A stretch of 64,000 nucleotides of DNA from PALSA-243 sp963743705. Lineage in GTDB: Bacteria > Acidobacteriota > Terriglobia > Bryobacterales > Bryobacteraceae. Shown piece after piece: positions 44,551 through 52,806 of the stretch. Each line of letters opens with the position of its first letter. The stretch's first letter is position 1. The stretch is taken from positions 124,001 to 188,000 of the forward strand of contig CAVUQS010000012.1 in the NCBI GenBank assembly GCA_963743705.1, in the 5' to 3' direction. The translations under genes were made by a program, and so were the position numbers. The notes beneath the pieces were generated by a model, which saw only the letters and a list, made by a program, of their open reading frames with translations, did no database searches and had not been told where the DNA came from.

Positions 44551-44602
44551 GGGCTAAAGCCCGCTGCAAGCTGAAGCCTGCCCTATGCTGCGCGGGCAGC
44601 AT
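44551..44602. repeat. REP-like palindromic cluster after M13 gene
   Basis: GGGCTAAAGCCC is a tight palindrome, followed by CTGAAGCCTGCCC and a 7-bp stem ATGCTGC / GCAGCAT around four bases (44585-44602). The GCCTGCCC part recurs in the stem at 8123-8130. It lies in the 142-base gap before the convergent gene. No T tract. Similar motifs are often dispersed in Acidobacteria. Confidence 0.5.
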
Positions 44603-44681
44603 CGAAAGCGGCAGAACGGAGATCGAGGAGCTCGCGGTTGGCGCGTTTGCGGCGTCGGATGCTCGCTACGTTCGCGGCGAT

Positions 44682-45236
44682 TTACTGCTTTGAAAAAACA
44701 AAGTGGTGGCGTACCGTGTCTTGGGTTACTTCGTAGGGTTCGCCTTTGTATTCCGCGATTTGGGCTTCTGTTTCAGCTTCTTCCAGGGCCTGTTGCAGGG
44801 CTGTTTCGCGCTCGGCTTTCAGGCGCCGCAACTCGGCCATGTTCTTTTCCAGGTTACGGTGGATGCGGGTTTCGTAGAGGCTGATCAGCTCAATGCTCTT
44901 GCCTTTGGCCAGCCACGCTTTCGCCATGGCGAAGGCTGAATCGACTTCTTCGTTGCCGGTGGCGAGTTCATCAGGGCCGGACATCTCAACGGCGAAGAGG
45001 GTGTCCTCGAAGGAGGCGGCGCGGTGCAGGCGCCAGCGGTCATCGGCGATGGATTGGACAATGGAGGCTTCGAGCGGAGTCTGCGGTGAGAGTGACTCGC
45101 GGATACCGGCGCAGTGCTTTTCGTAAGCGAGCTGATCTTTTTCGGTGAGGATGTGGATCTGGCCAGTGAGGCCGTGACGGTAGGCGTTGAAGGCGCGCCG
45201 GGAGCGCGGTTTTTGGGTTTCGCTTTGTTCCAACAT
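44682..45236 (-). CDS. Conserved acidobacterial hypothetical protein
   Basis: 184 residues. The start MLEQSETQKPRSRRAFNAYR with HGLTGQ is a motif I associate with a large acidobacterial family of unknown function, in which N-A-x-x-HGLTG is the recurrent N-terminus. The rest is helical and charged (YETRIHRNLEKNMAELRRLK, EEAETEAQIAEYKG). No catalytic motif. Convergent with the M13 gene, with REP-like repeats between. Confidence 0.65.
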   Translation of the reverse strand: MLEQSETQKPRSRRAFNAYRHGLTGQIHILTEKDQLAYEKHCAGIRESLSPQTPLEASIVQSIADDRWRLHRAASFEDTLFAVEMSGPDELATGNEEVDSAFAMAKAWLAKGKSIELISLYETRIHRNLEKNMAELRRLKAERETALQQALEEAETEAQIAEYKGEPYEVTQDTVRHHFVFSKQ

Positions 45237-45349
45237 ATGAGGAGCCTTTATGCCACCACTCTACATGGCGAAGTTGTGGCTAAAGGCTACCTCGGCGGGT
45301 ATGTTATTGAGGAGTGAGGCTAATATAATTTTCCAGGATTCGTGAACGT

Positions 45350-46300
45350 TCAATTCAGCTTCAAGGTGCAGCCGAACATGAAGGTATTGCCCTTCATCAG
45401 GTTGGTCACCAGGAATTCGTTGACCCAGCGGAGTTGAAGAACCACACCGGGCTTCTGCAGTCTTGCCACATACATAGTCGTGGCGCCGATGCCGGAGGCT
45501 TGGCCTTCGAAGCCGTGCAGCAGGTTGGCTATGGGGCCGGTATCGTTGCTGATCTGGGTCAGATCGGAACCGACAACGCCGATTCCGAATCTGGGCGAAA
45601 GATACTGGAGGATCATTCCGTCCCAGTGGAACATCGTACCGCTGGTGTAATTGGTTGTTCTATTCTTGCCGTAGATATCGAAGCCTACAAAGCTATCGAA
45701 CTCCAGGCCGCGCTTTTTCCACAAGTACGTGTAGGCGAAGTTCGGCGATACAGTCCACTCACCCATGCCAAGATCGCTAAGGTCCGCAGGCTGGAATTGC
45801 CCGGTTGGCGCGAAGATCATGGTACTGACGGCGAGATTGCTGTTCTCGCTGAAATGAATGCCGACCGTGAGCGGCACGATGACGACGTCGCCTATGCCTG
45901 CGTTGGAGTTACTCGAGCTTCGCGAGAAATTATTGAGGTTGAAAGAACCTTCGGCTCCGACCCAGTTGACGACCCCCATGAAGGAAGACGAAAAGTTGAC
46001 CTTGTTGGTCTCGGTCTTATAAGTGTACGTGGGTATCAGGTAATTCGAGTTGACGTCCGCCTGAATATTTCCCACTAGCGCGCCACCAATTGGGATGAGG
46101 CGGCCTCCGCCGACCGATCCCATATAGCCGATAGGCATCAAAGTGAAACTGAAGCCGGAAGTTGGCCCGACGACGGCGCCTTGCGGCTGGATCCAGACGC
46201 CGGGCAGGGTGCGGCCGAGAGCGCCCTCGACAGCCAGAAGCGGCGAATTGGCCGCGATAAATGCGAGACCCGCAATGAGAATTCCCCTTGTTGTAAGCAA
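45350..46300 (-). CDS. Outer-membrane beta-barrel protein, SphA/phenol MetA-type family
   Basis: 316 residues from a TTG at 46300 (GAGGT seven bases upstream). Signal: GILIAGLAFIAANSPLLAVE. The body alternates strands and tight turns (SGFSFTLMPIGYMGSVGGGR, KVNFSSSFMGVVNWVGAEGS, LAVSTMIFAPTGQFQPADLS, GKNRTTNYTSGTMFHWDGMI) and ends LKLN, resembling the PF13557-type transporters; FAPTGQF is a typical family turn. It should form a small-molecule channel in the outer membrane. No neighbour suggests a substrate. Confidence 0.7.
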   Translation of the reverse strand: MLTTRGILIAGLAFIAANSPLLAVEGALGRTLPGVWIQPQGAVVGPTSGFSFTLMPIGYMGSVGGGRLIPIGGALVGNIQADVNSNYLIPTYTYKTETNKVNFSSSFMGVVNWVGAEGSFNLNNFSRSSSNSNAGIGDVVIVPLTVGIHFSENSNLAVSTMIFAPTGQFQPADLSDLGMGEWTVSPNFAYTYLWKKRGLEFDSFVGFDIYGKNRTTNYTSGTMFHWDGMILQYLSPRFGIGVVGSDLTQISNDTGPIANLLHGFEGQASGIGATTMYVARLQKPGVVLQLRWVNEFLVTNLMKGNTFMFGCTLKLN

Positions 46301-46408
46301 AGCCTAACCTCGCATCTGAGGACTCGGCGGAGGGGAAGGGCGGCGCATTTTTTGGGGTTTGCCGGCCTGGAGCGGCGGGGCAGACGGGTTGGGGAGATGT
46401 GTGCGAGT

Positions 46409-48256
46409 TCACGCAAAGAGTTTGGAATCAAGCCTCCTAAGCATCTTGTGCAGGTTTGCTACCGTAGCATTGGTTGTCGATTCCCCGATAGTTGCCATTT
46501 CATCGGCCCGAGTGAATTCCGATATATCGAAAGACGTCACGTCGGGCGCGATCACAAAGTCCGCCGGCCGTATTCCAACAGAGTTCATGTTATAGCCTTG
46601 GATCATGGTCTGTCGCATGATCACTTGAATGGTTGAAAGGAAACGACTGCTGAGGCTGCGCCGTTTGGAACGGACTTCTCCAAACTTTTTTTCCAGCTTT
46701 GCTGTTACAGTCGAGGCGATGACAAAATTGCATCCCTTGGCTACCAGCACATTGGCAGGAACATTGTTGAGCAACCCGCCGTCCACCAACGCCTGGTCTG
46801 ACCTAACGATAGGAAGTGAGAGGGGAGGAAGATTGATGCTTTCCAGGACGCCAGTCGCCGCATCGTCAACCTCGCGCACCAGCGCTTCTCCTTCGACGAG
46901 ATCGACGGAGACCGTAAGCACCGGAAGAATCAATTGCTCCATCTTGGCTCGACCCAGATATTTCCGCAGCAAGGGATCGAACTGACGCCGTCTGTACTTG
47001 TAGAGCAAATACCAATAGCCGCCAGCGGGCAGGTGTCGAAAGAACCAGGATGGCCGCAACTCGGTCTTGAAGCAATGAACGGCATACTCGGGATCTAAGC
47101 CAGCCGCGTAGAGGGCGCCAGTCATCGCCCCAGCGCTTGTACCCGCCAGCATGTCGATGTAGATGCCATGCTGCTCCAGCGATTTGAGCACCCCAAGATG
47201 AGCCAGGCCTCGAGCCGCGCCGCCTCCGAGCGCCAAACCGATCTGGATACCCCGCAAATGATGAACGATGCGTTCGATTCCGTGCTGACGTAAGCTGTTT
47301 TGGTTCGCTCCAGGAGGATCAAGAGTGAGTTTAAAGTCGCGATTCGCAAGTTTCTGGAACTCCGGTACATAGGGAGGGATTGGGGCTTTGTTTTCGAGAA
47401 ACCACACGATCCGGATCTTGTCTCTCCATTTGGGCACGCTCTTCTCGAGACCTTGGAGCAGAAGTACTGCCGCGGGCGCATCTTCCGGCCGAACGCACCA
47501 AAGCATTATGTCGACGTAACTCAGAAGCTGCGCCATCGTCTCTTGTGAATGATCGGCGTGAATATCTAACAGAACCCGCCGATTTGCGGCCCAGCCTCTA
47601 AGAATGTCTACTCGCGTTTGGCCTTCCCGGACAAGCCTAAAGGGGATATCTCCGTCTGGTTTCCATCGCTCGTCGTCGCCGGCAATACACGGAGACTCGT
47701 CCAAGTCTCGAAGCCGGCGCGCCAATCGGCCGGCAAGGGAACGGCTGGCCTCGGTGTGATGAACAATACCGACGACGGATGGCTTCGGAAGAGAACGATC
47801 GACCGTTACGTATCGTTTGGTGGCATTTGCGGCCAAGCGAAATAGAGCGTGCTGAAGGTCTGCATGCTTCGCGGCCAGTTCAAGCAGGTCTGACGGCGCC
47901 AATCGTAGCGCTGTCGAAGGCTCGATAGCCTCGACTTGCAAGACAGAGCGATCCGATGAACCAAGGGCAATTAGTCCAATGGCAACCCCGGGAACAACAA
48001 TATCGTTCTGGATCACCTTGCCGAGCGAATCGTGGAGCGTGGACTGCACCCGGCCCGTGATGAGGAAAAACACATGGGCAATTTGCGATTCGACTTCAAG
48101 GACCACTTGTCCGGCGTGAAACTCGACCCACTCACCCGTATCCGTGATCGCTCTCAGCGTTTCCTCACTGAGTTCCGTTGCCCACTCGAGCCGGCGAAGA
48201 TCCACATGAAGGCGCTCATTTGCCAGAGCAACCGGTCTTTCGTAGCCGTTATTCAT
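46409..48256 (-). CDS. NTE-type patatin-like phospholipase with cyclic-nucleotide-binding-like domain
   Basis: 615 residues from ATG 48256 (GAGGGCGGG before it). Residues about 25-150 form a cNMP-binding-like beta-roll (EWVEFHAGQVVLEVESQIAH, HVFFLITGRVQSTL, DIVVPGVAIGLIALG). The patatin domain starts QIGLALGGGAARGLAHLGVL (oxyanion loop), has the nucleophile in DMLAGTSAGAMTGALYAAGL and the Asp in QALVDGGLLNNVPANVLV. It is a lysophospholipase of the neuropathy-target-esterase type, acting on membrane lipids, probably regulated by a ligand at the N-terminal domain. A longer frame begins at 48376. Confidence 0.88.
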   Translation of the reverse strand: MNNGYERPVALANERLHVDLRRLEWATELSEETLRAITDTGEWVEFHAGQVVLEVESQIAHVFFLITGRVQSTLHDSLGKVIQNDIVVPGVAIGLIALGSSDRSVLQVEAIEPSTALRLAPSDLLELAAKHADLQHALFRLAANATKRYVTVDRSLPKPSVVGIVHHTEASRSLAGRLARRLRDLDESPCIAGDDERWKPDGDIPFRLVREGQTRVDILRGWAANRRVLLDIHADHSQETMAQLLSYVDIMLWCVRPEDAPAAVLLLQGLEKSVPKWRDKIRIVWFLENKAPIPPYVPEFQKLANRDFKLTLDPPGANQNSLRQHGIERIVHHLRGIQIGLALGGGAARGLAHLGVLKSLEQHGIYIDMLAGTSAGAMTGALYAAGLDPEYAVHCFKTELRPSWFFRHLPAGGYWYLLYKYRRRQFDPLLRKYLGRAKMEQLILPVLTVSVDLVEGEALVREVDDAATGVLESINLPPLSLPIVRSDQALVDGGLLNNVPANVLVAKGCNFVIASTVTAKLEKKFGEVRSKRRSLSSRFLSTIQVIMRQTMIQGYNMNSVGIRPADFVIAPDVTSFDISEFTRADEMATIGESTTNATVANLHKMLRRLDSKLFA

Positions 48257-48466
48257 CCCGCCCTCGCTCTCTGCTTGCAGCCCAGAATCGAAAGCAAGCT
48301 TTGCGACTGAGTGGGTAGCACGGGACCCGGCACCACTCCATCTCAGCCCTCCGTAGGCGAAGATGAGGCGCCCCAATCCGCTGACTCAAAATTGTTCTGA
48401 TTTCACCCTAACGCGCGTTTTGGCCCCCTAAATGCCGTTAATAGTGGCGGAGTTGCGCGGGTTGAC

Positions 48467-49675
48467 ATGCGCCTTTTCGCTGAACGAACGATCGGCAAAC
48501 AGGAAATCGAGCAGAGCAATGATTTCTCTCTCGTCCTGGGTGGACCGTTGTACCAGTTGTTATTGCGTTGGCGGCTCATTCAGCCTCCTTTAGGCAATTT
48601 GCGCGGCAGGATCGCGCTGATCATTGCCGTTGCATGGCTGCCCCTGGTTCTGCTTACCATTTTTTTCGGGCGCTTTGCGGGTGGAGTGAAGGTGCCGCTT
48701 CTGCATGACTTCGAGGTGCATGCGAGGCTCCTGTTCGCGCTGCCGTTAATGATCGTCGCGGAGGTATTCGTCTATATCCGAATGCGCCGGCTCGTGACGC
48801 TGTTTGTGGAACGGCAAATTATCACCGCCAATTTGCGTCCCGCTTTCGACGCGATCATTTCCTCTGCGATGCGCCTGAGGAACTCGCTGGCAGCCGAGAT
48901 CGGCTTGCTGCTCTTCGTGATTCTCGCGGGCCACTTGATCTGGCAGGAGGGACTGGCACTTCACTCGGATACCTGGTACGCGACCGTCTCGTCTTCAAGC
49001 CGGACCTACACCCCTGCTGGTTATTGGTACTCGTTCGTCAGCGTTCCCGTGTTTCAGTTTATTCTGATCCGCTGGTATTACCGTATTTTCATCTGGTGCC
49101 GCTTTCTGTTTCAGGTATCGCGGCTCGACCTGAACCTGTTGGCACTGCATCCGGACCGCTGTTGCGGGCTTGGATTCCTCGGCAACGTGGCTCTCGCCTT
49201 CTCGCCGCTGCTGATGGCCCACACCGGGGTCGTAGCCGGATTCATCGCCAACCGCATCCTGTACGAGGGCGCGACCCTGTCCACTTATCGATTGGAACTT
49301 GTGGGGCTCGCGGTTCTTCTATTGGCCATCGCTCTTGGACCATTGTGCGTGTTCATTCTGCAGCTCAACGCCGCCAGGCTTGCAGGGCTGCGAACCTATG
49401 GCCGACTGGCAAGCGACTACGTTAATGCCTTCGCTGGGAAGTGGGCCGGTGGAGCGATGGCGGCAGGCGAGCCTCTTTTGGGATCAAACGATATTCAGTC
49501 GCTGGCGGACTTAGCCAACAGTTTCGCCATCGTTAAGGGAACGAAGCTTGTGCCTTTTGGAAAAGACACACTCATACGATTTTTAATCGTGATCGCACTG
49601 CCGCTCACACCGCTCGCCTTCACCACGTTTTCGGTGGAAGAGCTGCTCAGCCGGTTAATCAAGGTTGTTTGGTGA
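48467..49675 (+). CDS. Polytopic membrane protein, unknown function
   Basis: 402 residues, about six membrane helices (ALIIAVAWLPLVLLTIFFGR, LLFALPLMIVAEVFVYIRMR, AAEIGLLLFVILAGHLIW, SFVSVPVFQFILIRWYYRIF, LVGLAVLLLAIALGPLCVFI, LIRFLIVIALPLTPLAFTTF). I recognise the general type from other proteobacterial and acidobacterial genomes but know no function. A HPDRCCGLGFLGNVALAF segment between helices with two Cys could bind metal. Divergent from the patatin gene (210 bases from its chosen start), convergent with the tandem kinases. Confidence 0.7.
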   Translation: MRLFAERTIGKQEIEQSNDFSLVLGGPLYQLLLRWRLIQPPLGNLRGRIALIIAVAWLPLVLLTIFFGRFAGGVKVPLLHDFEVHARLLFALPLMIVAEVFVYIRMRRLVTLFVERQIITANLRPAFDAIISSAMRLRNSLAAEIGLLLFVILAGHLIWQEGLALHSDTWYATVSSSSRTYTPAGYWYSFVSVPVFQFILIRWYYRIFIWCRFLFQVSRLDLNLLALHPDRCCGLGFLGNVALAFSPLLMAHTGVVAGFIANRILYEGATLSTYRLELVGLAVLLLAIALGPLCVFILQLNAARLAGLRTYGRLASDYVNAFAGKWAGGAMAAGEPLLGSNDIQSLADLANSFAIVKGTKLVPFGKDTLIRFLIVIALPLTPLAFTTFSVEELLSRLIKVVW

Positions 49676-49857
49676 CAACTAGTCGAGACCGGCCGCGATC
49701 CGGCTATGGCTCGCTTCAGACCCTCGATGGTGCTCCCGCCAACCGTTTGGGGCCTGCGTGAGCCAGTGACCTTTTTTGCCGGCTTCCACCAATCGAAATT
49801 GCGCGAGAGGCTGTGACGCGTCCGGCACCAGCTCACTTCGAGTGCGGCAAACCGCAG
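49676..49857. other. Spacer before kinase copy 1 stop
   Basis: No complete gene. A minus-strand frame reading QFRLVEAGKKGHWLTQAPNG ends at a stop near 49681 and lacks its own start; it may be a small gene remnant downstream of the kinase. Confidence 0.3.
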
Positions 49858-52665
49858 CTATGTCTCCGGTCTCTCCACAGACAGCGCCAACTCTACCTTG
49901 CCCACTAGTTCGGAAGGCGTAAATGGCTTCTGAATAAAGTCGATCTCCGGTTGGTCAATGCCGTGGAACGCAAGCACCTCATCCGTATAGCCGGACATAT
50001 AAAGGATTCTCACCGCGGGACGAATCGATTGCAGACGCTTGGCCAGTTCGCGGCCGTTCATCAGCGGCATGATCACGTCGGTCAGCAAGAGGTGGATCTC
50101 GCTATTGCCCTGTTCGATAATCCGCAGCGCTTCATAGCCATCCGTGGCCTCGAGTATCGTGTATCCGAGCTGTTCCAGGGTTTGCTTCACCAACCCGCGA
50201 ACAGCGGATTCGTCTTCGGCGACTAGAACCGTCGCAGTAGCCGCCGTCTGACGAGGCTGGGCCACGGGACGATCGATCTCAGGTTCCTTTCCGGTCACAG
50301 CGGGAAAATAGAGATCGAAAATAGTGCCTTGGCCCGGCTCGCTCCATATATGAATCGTGCCTTGGTTCTGGTGCACGAAGCCATAGACGGTGCTCAGACC
50401 CAAGCCGGTCCCTTTCCCGACGCCTTTGGTCGTGAAGAATGGCTCAAAGGCCCGCTCCCGGGTACGATCGTCCATGCCGCATCCGGTATCGCTGATCCTC
50501 AGGCGGACACATTTCGCGGCGCCGTTCCCGTCGTCCTCGCCCTGCTTTTCGGCTACGTGCGCCATGCCGGTCTCAATCCTGAGCCGGCCTGCATCCGGCA
50601 TGGCATCGCGCGCGTTAGCCGCCAGATTCATCACTACCTGCTCGAGTTGATGCGGATCCACCTTAATCCAGCTCAGTTCCGGGTCGAGCGCAGTTTCGAT
50701 GTCGATATGCTCCCCGATGATGCGGCGTAGCAGGCTCCCCATGTTGGCCAGCAGATTATTCACGTTGACCAGCCTGGGTTGAAGCACTTGCCGGCGGCTG
50801 ATTGCCAACAACTGCCCGGTAAGGACGCTGGCACGATTGGAGGCGCTCAGGATTTGCTCGAGCTTGGCTCGGGTTGGATCCGCGTCGTGAGCGCCATCGA
50901 ACAGCATCTTGGCATAGCCGCCGATGACGGTCAGCAAGTTATTGAAGTCATGAGCAACGCCCCCCGCCAACCTCCCGATCGCCTCCATTTTCTGGGCCTG
51001 GCGGAGTTCTTCTTCTAACTCCCGGTGGGTGGTGACGTCCTCCGCAATTCCCGCCACCCGGTACGTCTTGCCTTCCGGATCACAAACCAGAAATGCACGG
51101 TCGTGGATCCATCGCACGGCGCCATCCGGGCGTACGATGCGGTAAGTTTCCTCGACGGGCTCCGCTTTTGTATTCTCGCGGAACGCAACGAAGCGGCCCC
51201 GGTCTTCCGCGTGCACGGTTTGTACCAGCCAATCGCGATCTCGATAAGAGGCGACGCTGCAACCCCACACGTTTTCAAAGGAAGGGCTGATGTAAAGCAC
51301 CTGGCCCGTATCGAGGTCGAGCATCCAGAAAACCTGATCGATGTTTTCCGCCAATTGGCGGAACCGTTCTTCGCTCTGGAGATCGGTGATATCGATGTCG
51401 CAACCGATATAGCCCGCGAAAATGCCTTCGGACGCGAAGCGCGGAACGCCACTACACAGAATGGACCGGTACTCGCCGTCGGCCCGGCGCAGCCGGTACT
51501 CCGCCTGAAAGTTCTGGCGCGCGTCGAATGCAGAGCGGAAGGTTTCTTCGCTGTTTTGGAGGTCATCGGGATGCACGCCGGCGATCCAGCCGTCGCCCAG
51601 TTCCTGCTCCATCGTGCGGCCCGTAAAACCCAGCCACGTCTTGTTGAAGAAGGTAAGCTGCCGGTTCTCGCCGGAGACCCAGATCATCACCGGCGCCGTG
51701 TCCGCCATGTTCCGGAAGCGCTCTTCGCTTTCCCGCAACGCGGCCTCCGCGCGCTTGCGCTGCCGCAAAGAACTGGCCTGCCAAAGCACCACGCCGGCGA
51801 CAAATGACAAGCCGACGGCCAGCCAGATCAGCCATAGCTTACGCCCCTCCGCTTCCATTTCTTCGTAGGACGCCCAGGTATCGTCAAGGCCAAAATACGA
51901 GTACTTTGCAATGAGAACCGCCAAGGCGCCGTCTCGAAACATATTGGCGATTTCCTGCTGGATCCGATCGGCCGCCCACGCCGTCTCGAACGTAGAGGCT
52001 ACCCCGGCCTGCATCCTCATATCCGGGAGGGTTTGTAGGCGAAGGAGCGCCGAAGCGCACTCCGGGGGGCTGTCTCGCAGCTCACTATGCGCCACACGCA
52101 TTTCGAAGAATCCCGCGGCGACGGCTCCCGTGCACACCTGCGTCATTACGCCATGGCTGGCCAGGGTCTCCACAACCAGCGCTTTCGGAAATCGCTCGTG
52201 CAACACCCGGGAGTGTAACGGGATGCCAAACACCGCAATCTTACCCGTGAAGCCGGAACCGACAGGCGGAGTACCCTCCCGGAACAGGAGGACGTAGCTA
52301 CTGTGCATCCATGGCCGGGCGAAGTGCATGTACTTTCGCCGTTCCGGTAAATCCACGACCAATGGCCAAAGGTCCACCAGGTTATGCCGTAACGACTCTT
52401 CGGAGCTTTTCCCTGTTTCCACCCACTCGAGCTTGATTCCGGCCCGCTTCGCCGCTTCTCTCACTGTTTCCACAGTGAGGCCGGCATAACCGTTGGCGGT
52501 GCGAGTCTGGAACGGAGGATTGTCCTCAAAGCCGATGCGAAGCGGACGCTGCGGGGGCGTGGGAACGGGACGCGCGAAGTAGTGGAGCGCAAGGAGGCCT
52601 GCGATCGCACACGCTGCGACGATCCCGATCATTCGCGCCGAAACCGATGGACGCAATAAATGCAT
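49858..52665 (-). CDS. Hybrid sensor histidine kinase with periplasmic solute-binding domain, copy 1
   Basis: 935 residues. TM helix (IGIVAACAIAGLLALHYF), then a periplasmic SBP_bac_3-like sensor (RPLRIGFEDNPPFQTRTANG to about residue 255, with LVDLWPLVVDLPERRKYMHF), a second TM (LWLIWLAVGLSFVAGVVLW), two PAS/PAC units (FRNMADTAPVMIWVSGENRQ; DQVFWMLDLDTGQVLYISPS), HisKA with GGVAHDFNNLLTVIGGYAKM (phospho-His), HATPase (NLAANARDAMPDAG, DTGCGMDDRTRERAFEPFFT) and a C-terminal receiver with LLLTDVIMPLMNGR (Asp). It would sense an imported small molecule and relay phosphate within itself, then outward. Start ATG 52665. Tandem neighbour of copy 2. Confidence 0.9.
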   Translation of the reverse strand: MHLLRPSVSARMIGIVAACAIAGLLALHYFARPVPTPPQRPLRIGFEDNPPFQTRTANGYAGLTVETVREAAKRAGIKLEWVETGKSSEESLRHNLVDLWPLVVDLPERRKYMHFARPWMHSSYVLLFREGTPPVGSGFTGKIAVFGIPLHSRVLHERFPKALVVETLASHGVMTQVCTGAVAAGFFEMRVAHSELRDSPPECASALLRLQTLPDMRMQAGVASTFETAWAADRIQQEIANMFRDGALAVLIAKYSYFGLDDTWASYEEMEAEGRKLWLIWLAVGLSFVAGVVLWQASSLRQRKRAEAALRESEERFRNMADTAPVMIWVSGENRQLTFFNKTWLGFTGRTMEQELGDGWIAGVHPDDLQNSEETFRSAFDARQNFQAEYRLRRADGEYRSILCSGVPRFASEGIFAGYIGCDIDITDLQSEERFRQLAENIDQVFWMLDLDTGQVLYISPSFENVWGCSVASYRDRDWLVQTVHAEDRGRFVAFRENTKAEPVEETYRIVRPDGAVRWIHDRAFLVCDPEGKTYRVAGIAEDVTTHRELEEELRQAQKMEAIGRLAGGVAHDFNNLLTVIGGYAKMLFDGAHDADPTRAKLEQILSASNRASVLTGQLLAISRRQVLQPRLVNVNNLLANMGSLLRRIIGEHIDIETALDPELSWIKVDPHQLEQVVMNLAANARDAMPDAGRLRIETGMAHVAEKQGEDDGNGAAKCVRLRISDTGCGMDDRTRERAFEPFFTTKGVGKGTGLGLSTVYGFVHQNQGTIHIWSEPGQGTIFDLYFPAVTGKEPEIDRPVAQPRQTAATATVLVAEDESAVRGLVKQTLEQLGYTILEATDGYEALRIIEQGNSEIHLLLTDVIMPLMNGRELAKRLQSIRPAVRILYMSGYTDEVLAFHGIDQPEIDFIQKPFTPSELVGKVELALSVERPET

Positions 52666-52806
52666 TTTCGGCAACCGAGCCCGTAGATTGGTCTGGACTG
52701 TACAATGCTACCTCACTGGTGGTGGTGGCTGATGTTGGTACTAGCTACGGGCGTGATATAAGCGACATTGGGTTGCAGCAACAAATCGGGGAAGCAAGCG
52801 TGACAA

